Positions 1 to 5,786 of a DNA stretch of 5,786 bases are shown here, one piece after another (the stretch's first letter is position 1; every line of letters begins with the position of its first letter). The position numbers were made by a program, and so were the translations under genes. The notes under the pieces are model-generated. The model searched no databases, was not told the DNA's origin, and was given only the letters and a program-made list of their open reading frames with translations. The stretch is from Bacteroidota bacterium (GTDB lineage: Bacteria; Bacteroidota; Bacteroidia; M30B66). The stretch lies in assembly GCA_020438185.1 (NCBI GenBank), contig JAGQVC010000127.1, positions 1 through 5,786 of the forward strand, written 5' to 3'.

Positions 1-1
1 C

Positions 2-1513
2 ACAGCGTTGCCTTCTCTTAAATACATACGTGCAAACGATGTAAATGGCACAAGTTGGGGTTCGGTGGTAACGCTGAGCGGAGGCGGGTCTTTTTACAAC
101 CTGCTTATTTTAGATGGATTTCCTGCAGTAATTTCTTACGACTCCAATTTTGACAGAGTTCAGATTCAAAGATCAAACAATCCTCAGGGAACTTCCTGGG
201 CTAATTTTCAGGTAATAGATGCTACCTCCGCAGAGTTGGGGAGTTTCTGCTCGGCCACCTTGCTGAATGGCGTTCCTTATATTTCCTACTACGACATTAC
301 CAACAGCCGGTTGAAATTTGCATTTGCAAATAATACCCAGGGAACCTCCTGGAATATAAATATTATTGCAGACGACATGCCTCAGGCCGGGCAAGGTACC
401 TCAATTCAAATTGTTGATGGATTGCCGGCAATCGGCTACTACAACAATGCCCTGCAAACACTTAATTATAGACGAGCGCTAGATATTCAGGGTTCTTCCT
501 GGGGAAATCGTATCAGCTGGTCGGGCGAACCGGGGGCTGGTCAGTTTTGCTCATTTAATTTTGTAAACGGACATCCGGCGTTTTGTTATTACAATAGTAC
601 CGCTCAGGATATGCGATTTATTCGTGCCAACGATAGTCTGGGGCATAGTTGGGGTACACCTGTTATTATTGATGCTCAGGCTAAAACAGGCGAGTACTGT
701 AAACTTGAAATTATTAATGGCAATCCGGCTGTTGCCTATTACCGGGAGCAACTGGAATATGTAATGTATTGCCGGGCCAATGATCCCAATGGCGAATCCT
801 GGGACTTGCCCGATGCTGTTTATCCGGTTGATCAGCTTGGCACACAGGAATTGTCTCTTATTGATGCGGGAGGGTTTCCCGCCTTGATTTTCTTCAATCA
901 GACAAATCGCATGTATTTCAAGCGGGCAGAGGATGAAAACGGATCCCAGTGGAATACAAATCCAATAGTTCCCGATTTATCCACTGTTACCGGAAGGTAT
1001 AATTCGGCAATAAATGTAAATGGCAATCCGGCTATTGCATATTACGATGTTACAAATCAAAATCTTAAATATGTTCGCGCCTCATCGGCGGATGGCTCCT
1101 CCTGGAGCACCCCGGTTGTAATTGACGCAACTGGAAATGTCGGACTATACACCAGCATGGCTTTGGTTGACGGAAATCCTGCTATCACCTATTTTGACGA
1201 TACAAATGACGATTTGAAATTTGTTCGTGCCAATGATCCGGAAGGCTTATCCTGGGGAGTACCTGTAACAGTTTTCTCAACCGGCAGCACAGGCAGGTAT
1301 CCGAGTCTGACCTATTTCGAAGGGGTTCCTGTAATTGTATTTCAGGGTGAATTCCCGTACCCCGTTTTGTACATAAAAGCGCTCGATGCGCATGGCGCTT
1401 CCTGGGGGACGCCCGAAATTATTCACAATATCGGATTAAGCGGAGAGCAAAATCAGATTAGAACAGCTCAAAGTCAGATTGGAATTGGTTGGTATGCACC
1501 TCAGGATCAAAGC
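2..1513 (+). repeat. Ten tandem ~50-residue beta-propeller-like protein repeats
   Basis: Ten degenerate units of 49-52 residues run head to tail; counted from the TTG codon at 8-10, they begin near residues 1, 51, 102, 152, 202, 252, 302, 353, 403 and 454. The unit pattern is LKaVRANDxxGxSWGxPVxID, then a Gly-rich turn, then a line like VDGNPAIxYYDxTN. The most constant features are the G-x-S-W turn, the G/N-x-P-A strand and the YY/YF aromatic pair. Unit 6 (no YYD) and unit 9 (VFQGEFPYP in place of YYD) deviate most, and unit 10 keeps only GASWGTPE and GWY. The array continues past the left edge. Units of this length and strand pattern are known in bacterial proteins and fit propeller blades, but the fold is inferred. 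Repetition is clear in protein and weak in DNA, so the array is old. Confidence 0.88.
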
Positions 1514-2377
1514 ATGTATTACAGCGCCGGTTTACCTTGTGTGTCGCCACTCGCACCCGAACTTAGCACTTCTGCCAGTTCAGTTTGTCAGGGTGAAATG
1601 GTTCAATTAAACGCATCCGGAAATGGTAATATTATTTGGTATTCCGACCCGGAAGGCAACAACATTATTGCGGAAGGTGTATCAGTGAATGTTACAACTG
1701 AGGGCCAGTCAACTTTTTACGCTGCAGCTGCTTCTTGTGGGCAAATATCTGATTTATCAGCTCTTTCAATTGATGTTATTCCAATCTATGAATTCAGTCA
1801 GGCGATAAATATTTGCAGCGGACAATCATTTTTAGTGGGGAGCAGTGAATATTTCGATTCAGGCAATTATCAGGATATCTTACAATCTTCATTGGGTTGC
1901 GACAGTATTGTCAATACTCAGCTAAATGTAACTGAATTCCCGCAGGCAGCGGTTATTTTAAACGATCTGGTCATCACGGCTTCGCCGGATAATGCCTCTT
2001 ACCAATGGATAACCTGTGAAGGTGAAATAATCTCCGGCGAAATCAATCAAACATTTCAAGTTACTTCGCCCGGATCATATGCGGCAATTGTTTCAATAAA
2101 TGGCTGTGCTGATACGAGCTCCTGTATTACTGTTAACATAACAGCCTTGCAGGGAATTTCAGATACCGGTTTAAAGATATTTCCAAATCCTGCGAAGCAG
2201 ATAATTCGATTTTCTGATAATAACCCGCACCATTGGGAGATTTTTAATGTGGATGGGAAGCTGATTTTGAAAGAATATTCAGCGGATATTAACACTGAAT
2301 TATTGGCTAATGGGCTTTATTTAATTAAATGTAAAGATTTTACTGGCGGATATCAGCGCTTGCTGATTCACAAGTAA
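2..2377 (+). CDS. T9SS-secreted multidomain protein with beta-propeller-like repeats, 5'-partial
   Basis: This is the C-terminal 790 or so residues of a large exported protein. The reading frame is open to the left window edge and begins inside a repeat, so the TTG at 8-10 is very unlikely to be the true start; the signal peptide should lie upstream. Counting that TTG codon as residue 1, residues 1-502 are ten tandem ~50-residue repeats. Residues ~512-592 form an Ig-like segment (SSVCQGEMVQLNASG, then IIWYSDP and a closing SCG). Residues ~601-641 are a small module with C-SGQSF and GCDSIV. Residues ~645-711 are the common Bacteroidota YQW-C...GSYAAIV..NGCADTS module. Residues ~718-789 are a type A sorting domain with KIFPNPAK and a GLYLIK...LLIHK end. 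Such domains direct cargo through the outer membrane by T9SS and often lead to cell-surface attachment. The repeats suggest binding or adhesion; no catalytic motif is visible. Ligand and function are unknown. Confidence 0.93.
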   Translation, partial: TALPSLKYIRANDVNGTSWGSVVTLSGGGSFYNLLILDGFPAVISYDSNFDRVQIQRSNNPQGTSWANFQVIDATSAELGSFCSATLLNGVPYISYYDITNSRLKFAFANNTQGTSWNINIIADDMPQAGQGTSIQIVDGLPAIGYYNNALQTLNYRRALDIQGSSWGNRISWSGEPGAGQFCSFNFVNGHPAFCYYNSTAQDMRFIRANDSLGHSWGTPVIIDAQAKTGEYCKLEIINGNPAVAYYREQLEYVMYCRANDPNGESWDLPDAVYPVDQLGTQELSLIDAGGFPALIFFNQTNRMYFKRAEDENGSQWNTNPIVPDLSTVTGRYNSAINVNGNPAIAYYDVTNQNLKYVRASSADGSSWSTPVVIDATGNVGLYTSMALVDGNPAITYFDDTNDDLKFVRANDPEGLSWGVPVTVFSTGSTGRYPSLTYFEGVPVIVFQGEFPYPVLYIKALDAHGASWGTPEIIHNIGLSGEQNQIRTAQSQIGIGWYAPQDQSMYYSAGLPCVSPLAPELSTSASSVCQGEMVQLNASGNGNIIWYSDPEGNNIIAEGVSVNVTTEGQSTFYAAAASCGQISDLSALSIDVIPIYEFSQAINICSGQSFLVGSSEYFDSGNYQDILQSSLGCDSIVNTQLNVTEFPQAAVILNDLVITASPDNASYQWITCEGEIISGEINQTFQVTSPGSYAAIVSINGCADTSSCITVNITALQGISDTGLKIFPNPAKQIIRFSDNNPHHWEIFNVDGKLILKEYSADINTELLANGLYLIKCKDFTGGYQRLLIHK

Positions 2378-2496
2378 TTTATCCTGAACGATTGAATCCC
2401 TGAATTGTACCGGATTTAATAAGATTAAAAGTGTATTTCTCAGGGTTCAGAAAGTAACCTGTCCCCAAATAAACTCAATAAGCGGTAGTATTTTAA

Positions 2497-3117
2497 TTAC
2501 CGGAGTTTCCCTAACCTCAAAGACAGTCCCAACGACATATTGAAAATCATACCGTCAAATCCAAGCTCACTGTGTGCAGTCTGCATATCGAACTTAATTT
2601 GCTGATAAACATGATTAACCCGGGTCAGGTCGTAATTAAGTGACAGGCGGTCACCCAAAAATAAATTAACTGTCAAGCCGTTCACAAAATGAGCCATCCC
2701 TTCGGATTTGCCGGAGCCGGAAAGCCTTGAATAGCCAACTCCTCCATGCAAAATCAAACCAAACACGGTTGTAAACTGGTCAAATTTCAAAACTTCACCA
2801 AGGTCAATAATAGCTTCAGCCGAACCTCTGTAATAGGTTGATTTGAAAGGAAGGCTTTTACCGTTTTTCGCATTCTCAATATTGTCGTAACCGGCAAGAA
2901 TTCTGTATCCGAACAAATCATTCATTAGTATTCTCATGCCAAGTTCAGCATGAAACAAACCAAAGGTTGATGACCGGTAACCAATAGTATATGGCTCTAC
3001 TGCATTGCTGGTACCAAAACCCGCATCAAGAACGTAGCGTGTTTGTGGTCTTCGCTGTGCTATTCCTTGCAATGAGCAAAAAATTAATACAGAAGCAAGC
3101 AGAAGGCGACGGAACAT
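2497..3117 (-). CDS. Outer-membrane beta-barrel protein, OmpA N-terminal-domain-like
   Basis: This gene encodes a 206-residue exported protein if started at the ATG at 3117. An in-frame TTG at 3129 would add four residues (MLKN), but the ATG places the Arg-Arg and hydrophobic core of the signal peptide at the very N terminus, which is typical. Residues 1-20 form a signal peptide ending GIA, with likely cleavage before Gln21. The rest alternates short amphipathic strands and turns, with YRILAGYDN (~71-79), GLILHGGVGYS (~120-130), LSLNYDLTRVNH (~158-169) and GFDGMIFNMSLGLSLRLG (~186-203). From memory, this order closely matches the N-terminal barrel of flavobacterial OmpA-family porins. Those proteins normally carry a C-terminal OmpA peptidoglycan-binding domain; this one stops right after the last strand. 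It probably sits in the outer membrane with a structural or porin-like role, which is inferred. It is convergent with the upstream repeat protein and divergent from the sugar operon. Confidence 0.88.
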   Translation of the reverse strand: MFRRLLLASVLIFCSLQGIAQRRPQTRYVLDAGFGTSNAVEPYTIGYRSSTFGLFHAELGMRILMNDLFGYRILAGYDNIENAKNGKSLPFKSTYYRGSAEAIIDLGEVLKFDQFTTVFGLILHGGVGYSRLSGSGKSEGMAHFVNGLTVNLFLGDRLSLNYDLTRVNHVYQQIKFDMQTAHSELGFDGMIFNMSLGLSLRLGKLR

Positions 3118-3133
3118 ATTTTTTAGCAATCAC

Positions 3134-3141
3134 CAAAAGTA
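3134..3141 (-). promoter_or_regulatory. Candidate Bacteroidota -7 element for the barrel gene
   Basis: Read on the minus strand this is TACTTTTG, a match to the Bacteroidota primary-sigma -7 consensus TAnnTTTG. It lies 16 bp before the ATG at 3117, giving a very short leader. No TTTG-type -33 element is present at the expected spacing. The motif is short enough to occur by chance. Confidence 0.3.
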
Positions 3142-3224
3142 ATAAAAATGAAACAATTTGGATTCCGAACCAAAGGCTACTGTTTCGGGCACATGAATCA
3201 AAAGGATATTGCGATTTAATTGTC

Positions 3225-3260
3225 TCAGCTTCCGGCAATTGCATGCTGTGATGCAGCTGA
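3225..3260. repeat. Inverted repeat with one-sided 10-nt bulge in the divergent intergenic region
   Basis: The right arm ATGCAGCTGA (3251-3260) is fully complementary to a left arm split in two: TCAGCT (3225-3230) and GCAT (3241-3244). Ten extra bases (3231-3240) form a bulge, and the loop is 6 nt (3245-3250). There is no U-run, so it does not look like an intrinsic terminator. It sits between two divergent genes and could be an operator or a leader structure, or simply chance. Confidence 0.25.
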
Positions 3261-3328
3261 CTCTTGTCCATTTTCTTAAAGGGATAGCTTCGTACACAAT
3301 TCCTTATCAATAAACTATTGTTTCGGAC

Positions 3329-3336
3329 TATATTTG
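3329..3336 (+). promoter_or_regulatory. Candidate Bacteroidota -7 element for the polysaccharide operon
   Basis: TATATTTG matches the Bacteroidota -7 consensus TAnnTTTG exactly. It ends 49 bp before the ATG at 3386, so transcription would start near 3340-3345 and give a ~40-nt leader for the amidotransferase operon. A TTG-TTT stretch at 3318-3323 is too close to act as the -33 element, and nothing convincing lies at 3303-3310. The assignment rests on one box and its position. Confidence 0.38.
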
Positions 3337-3385
3337 GAGATTCTGAAAATAAAGGAATATAAGAAACTATTCTGGCAAAATTTTA

Positions 3386-4540
3386 ATGAGTATAACCCCG
3401 GACAGCGCTGATTATCAGCAATGTGTTAATTGTGTGATGGACACAACAGACCCGGATATTTTTTTCGATGAGAAAGGTGTATGCTCGCATTGTTTAACTT
3501 ACCCGGTTCGCAAAAAAGCTTTTGTCCCTGAAGAAATGCAGGGACAAATCCTTCTTGATAACATGGTTAAAGCCTGCAGGAATGCGGGTAGAAATAAAAA
3601 TTATGACTGTGTAATCGGGGTTAGTGGTGGAGTTGACAGTTCGTATGTGGCTTATCTCGTTCATCAGCTGGGCTTGCGGCCGCTGGCGGTTCATCTGGAT
3701 AATGGCTGGAATTCGGAGCTTGCGGTATCTAATATTCGTAACCTGTTGGACAAGCTGAATATTGAACTTCATACCTACGTACTCGATTGGGAAAGTTTTT
3801 TAGATCTTCAGCTTGCCTTCCTTCGATCATCTACACCCGACTCAGAAATACCAAGTGATCATGCTATTGTTGCATTAATGCGGGAAATTGCAAATAAGGA
3901 GGGTGTTCCTGTAATTTGGGGGGTAAATTTTTCTTCAGAAGCCATACTGCCGCAGGCATGGTCGCAAGGCCACATGGATTGGACTTACATAAGAAATGTT
4001 CATAATAAATTCGGCACTAAAAAGCTGGTTAATTATCCCCATTATTCTGTCTGGAAATTGATTTGGTATAATCGGTTTAAAAGGCAGAAATTGTATAATA
4101 TTCTAAATTATATTCCATACAATAAAGAAGAAGCGAAAAAGATTTTAATGCAGGAAACCGGTTGGCGGGATTACGGGGGAAAACATTACGAATCAACTTA
4201 CACCAGAATATTTCAAAGTTACATTTTACCGGTTAAATTTAATTTCGATAAACGCAAGGCTCATTACAGCTCTTTAATTTTGGCCGGTCAAATTACTCGC
4301 AGCGAGGCTGCTGAGATGCTTAAAAAAAGCCCTTACGACGAAGCCGGTATTAAATCAGAAATCGTTTACCTGTCAAAGAAACTTCAAATATCAGTTTCGG
4401 AATTTGAGCAGATAATGCAAACTAAGCCTAAAAAATATTCAGATTATAAATCAAACTGGCCGGAACTTGTAAAAAAGACAGATAAAGCCTTGTTTAATAG
4501 AATTATAGCATTCAAACGCTTTTTATTCAAGTCTTTATAA
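3386..4540 (+). CDS. N-acetyl sugar amidotransferase (WbpG/PseA-type, WbuX family)
   Basis: This 384-residue protein matches the N-acetyl sugar amidotransferase family (TIGR03573 type) in length and motif order. A four-Cys site, probably zinc-binding, lies at C13-x2-C16 and C33-x2-C36, with MDTTDPDI between the pairs. The ATP-binding PP-loop SGGVDSS is at 80-86, followed by HLDNGWNS at 103-110 and VIWGVNFSSEA at ~177-186. The C-terminal part has the family's GWRDYGGKHYES (~259-270). Known members (WbpG in Pseudomonas, PseA in Campylobacter) activate a sugar with ATP and insert ammonia, giving acetamidino sugars for O-antigen or flagellin glycans. WbpG draws its ammonia from HisH/HisF-like partners, which are absent here. 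The ATG at 3386 puts the first Cys pair at the usual N-terminal place. It is the first visible gene of a + strand operon, 2 bp before the glycosyltransferase. The exact sugar substrate cannot be told. Confidence 0.93.
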   Translation: MSITPDSADYQQCVNCVMDTTDPDIFFDEKGVCSHCLTYPVRKKAFVPEEMQGQILLDNMVKACRNAGRNKNYDCVIGVSGGVDSSYVAYLVHQLGLRPLAVHLDNGWNSELAVSNIRNLLDKLNIELHTYVLDWESFLDLQLAFLRSSTPDSEIPSDHAIVALMREIANKEGVPVIWGVNFSSEAILPQAWSQGHMDWTYIRNVHNKFGTKKLVNYPHYSVWKLIWYNRFKRQKLYNILNYIPYNKEEAKKILMQETGWRDYGGKHYESTYTRIFQSYILPVKFNFDKRKAHYSSLILAGQITRSEAAEMLKKSPYDEAGIKSEIVYLSKKLQISVSEFEQIMQTKPKKYSDYKSNWPELVKKTDKALFNRIIAFKRFLFKSL

Positions 4541-4542
4541 TT

Positions 4543-5724
4543 ATGAAATATTCGGTAATATATATTGATTATAATTTTGAAAATGTAAAATACAAAAACA
4601 GGCCTGAGGACGGAGATGCTTATTATACGTATGGTTTCGGAAGTCTTTATGCAAGGCAATTTAAAAGATATATGCCTCACTGGGAGGTTCAGTGCTGGAA
4701 GGCAGACAGGTTTGCAACAGAGGTTTCCTCACGCCTAATTCAGGGAGTAAATCATATTATTTTTCCAGCAGCTAAGTTAGGCAGAGCCGGCTTTTTTTCG
4801 GGGAAAATGCTGAAACATGCAAAAGCCTTCATAAATCAGAATCCGTCAACGGTTTTTAATGTTTCCGGTTTTGATCATTTGTTGCATTTTCAGATGAGCT
4901 TATTGGGCAGGAAATGTCCGGTATTTGTGCAGCATCACGGCGAGAGTCCTGCAGTACATAAAATCAGAAGCAGTTCAGGAGTCAAACTTATTTATTGGTA
5001 TTTGTGGTCATTTATTGAGAAATCTGCTTTAAAAAGAACTCATCAGGTGTATTTACTGGATGCAGAGGCAGGCAATTATTTGAGAATAAATAAATCCAGA
5101 TTAAAAGTAAGTACAACCGGGGTGGATGCAGAATTATTTCCTTCAATTGATAAGAAAGTAGCCCGTGAAAAACTTGGATTAAATCAGGATGCTGAATATT
5201 TGCTGTTCATCGGGCGGCTAAATTCATCCAAGCGCGCAGATATGTTAATTTCAGCCTATTTGAAATTAAAAGTGGAATTTCCCGGTTTGGAATTATTAAT
5301 TGGTGGTTGCAGTCAGGATGACCCTTTTTTTCGTATGGCTAGAGACGCAGGTGCAACAGTAACAGGGATGATTCCTCAGCATGAAGTGGCAATCTGGTTA
5401 AGTGCAGCTAATGCCTATTCGCTCCCGTTACTGGACACGGCTCATTTGTTTGGAGGCCTGGGAATGTTGCCTGTACAATCTATGCTTTGTAATACTCCGG
5501 TTGTTGGCAGCACATTAAAGTGCTTTCCTGCTGAAGACCGACACAAGGTTGGCGTCTTTACCGATAATCAGCCAGATTTGGAAAGTGCATTACGCGCTAT
5601 TTTGTCAGGTAACAGCACTTTTCCGCTCACGCGGGATACAGCCTTGAAGTACTATTCATGGCAATCAATTTCTGAAAAAACTTCATTAGATTATTTGAAC
5701 GCTATTAAAACAGTATGTCAATAA
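4543..5724 (+). CDS. Glycosyltransferase, GT4-like (group 1)
   Basis: This 393-residue protein has a two-domain GT-B layout. The N-terminal half has FVQHHGESPA (~128-137), a likely acceptor-side loop, and the linker VSTTGVDAELFP (~189-200), typical of group 1 transferases. The C-terminal half has LLFIGRLNSSKRADMLISAY (~220-239), where the Arg and Lys normally bind nucleotide-sugar phosphates, then LELLIGG (~249-255), VTGMIPQHEVAIWLSAAN (~273-290) and GGLGMLPVQSMLCNTPVVGS (~304-323). In the last block both glutamates of the usual EX7E signature are replaced (G304 and Q312), so donor binding may be unusual or the protein may belong to a divergent subfamily. It has no signal peptide or membrane span, so it would act at the cytoplasmic face of the inner membrane, adding one sugar to a lipid-linked unit. 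Its ATG is 2 bp after the amidotransferase stop, suggesting translational coupling. Donor, acceptor and linkage are unknown. Confidence 0.9.
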   Translation: MKYSVIYIDYNFENVKYKNRPEDGDAYYTYGFGSLYARQFKRYMPHWEVQCWKADRFATEVSSRLIQGVNHIIFPAAKLGRAGFFSGKMLKHAKAFINQNPSTVFNVSGFDHLLHFQMSLLGRKCPVFVQHHGESPAVHKIRSSSGVKLIYWYLWSFIEKSALKRTHQVYLLDAEAGNYLRINKSRLKVSTTGVDAELFPSIDKKVAREKLGLNQDAEYLLFIGRLNSSKRADMLISAYLKLKVEFPGLELLIGGCSQDDPFFRMARDAGATVTGMIPQHEVAIWLSAANAYSLPLLDTAHLFGGLGMLPVQSMLCNTPVVGSTLKCFPAEDRHKVGVFTDNQPDLESALRAILSGNSTFPLTRDTALKYYSWQSISEKTSLDYLNAIKTVCQ

Positions 5725-5786
5725 TTAAGCAGTTTTCGAAGGATAGTCTGATATATGGAATAGGTAAGGGCCTTAAGAAGTTTATT
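5715..5786 (+). CDS. Probable Wzx-type polysaccharide flippase, N-terminal fragment
   Basis: An open frame starts at the ATG at 5715, overlaps the last 10 bases of the glycosyltransferase gene in another frame, and runs off the right edge after 24 codons. Its N terminus reads MSIIKQFSKDSLIYGIGKG, then LKKFI. The SLIYGIG..L.KFI pattern is the usual opening of Bacteroidota oligosaccharide flippases (MATE/MOP superfamily), with a short basic cytoplasmic tail followed by the first membrane helix. Such proteins move undecaprenyl-linked repeat units across the inner membrane, which fits the amidotransferase and glycosyltransferase upstream. Only 24 residues are visible, so the family call rests on this motif and the context. 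The overlap indicates one transcript with coupled translation. Confidence 0.7.
   Translation, partial: MSIIKQFSKDSLIYGIGKGLKKFI

Noticed and set aside
8..10. TTG as the start codon of the repeat protein
   Set aside because: It falls inside a repeat unit, there is no signal peptide, and the frame stays open to the window edge, so the gene begins upstream.
2..1513. CRISPR array or DNA-level tandem repeat
   Set aside because: Units are about 150 bp, coding, and conserved only as protein; there are no short identical repeats with unique spacers.
2384..2451. CTGAAC/CCCTGA pairing with TCAGGGTTCAG as a terminator of the repeat gene
   Set aside because: The loop is about 36 nt or more, the arm is interrupted, and no T-run follows; it is too weak to call. 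Nothing else stands out in 2378-2496.
2483..2502. Hairpin CGGTAGT/ATTACCG as a terminator for the barrel gene
   Set aside because: The stem is about 7 bp with a G-U pair, overlaps the stop codon and is not followed by a clear U-run.
3067..3117. Lipoprotein signal in the barrel protein because of Cys14
   Set aside because: The residues before the Cys are L-I-F; Phe at -1 does not fit a lipobox, and a normal cleavage site follows at GIA-Q.
3127..3129. TTG as the start codon of the barrel gene
   Set aside because: The ATG 12 bases downstream gives a cleaner signal peptide beginning MFRRLLL; the extra four residues add nothing.
2991..3251. Plus-strand open frame of 86 codons across the barrel gene start and intergenic region
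   Set aside because: It lies antisense to the signal-peptide end of a well-supported gene, has no recognisable domain, and its translation looks like random low-complexity sequence.

Overview
The window reads as a chromosomal fragment of a Bacteroidota (Bacteroidetes) bacterium. The first gene ends in a type IX secretion (T9SS) type A sorting domain. The second gene has a Bacteroidota-style signal peptide with Gln right after the predicted cleavage site. Start codons lack clear Shine-Dalgarno sequences, and TAnnTTTG-type -7 elements lie near two gene starts. The genus cannot be told from the sequence.

Layout: (1) Positions 2-2377, + strand: the 3' part of a large secreted multidomain protein. 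It holds ten ~50-residue beta-propeller-like repeats, an Ig-like segment, two small Cys-containing adhesin-type modules and a T9SS sorting domain; the gene start is outside the window. (2) 2378-2496: a short convergent intergenic gap with no convincing element. (3) 2497-3117, - strand: a small outer-membrane beta-barrel protein that resembles the N-terminal barrel of flavobacterial OmpA-family proteins but lacks the peptidoglycan-binding domain. (4) 3118-3385: a divergent intergenic region with a candidate -7 element facing each way and one bulged inverted repeat. (5) 3386-5786, + strand: a tightly packed surface-polysaccharide operon, consisting of an N-acetyl sugar amidotransferase (WbpG/PseA-type PP-loop enzyme), a GT4-like glycosyltransferase starting 2 bp later, and the first 24 codons of a probable Wzx-type flippase overlapping the glycosyltransferase end by 10 bp.

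The right-hand operon looks like the edge of an O-antigen, capsule or exopolysaccharide cluster. The amidotransferase would convert an N-acetylated nucleotide sugar to its amidino form, the glycosyltransferase would add a sugar to the lipid-linked repeat unit, and the flippase would move that unit across the inner membrane. The left-hand genes are surface or outer-membrane proteins with no demonstrated link to the operon.

I see no mobile element, CRISPR array, RNA gene or clearly new system. The points most worth a second look are the amidotransferase without visible HisH/HisF-like partners, the glycosyltransferase lacking both glutamates of the EX7E motif, and the stand-alone OmpA-type barrel.
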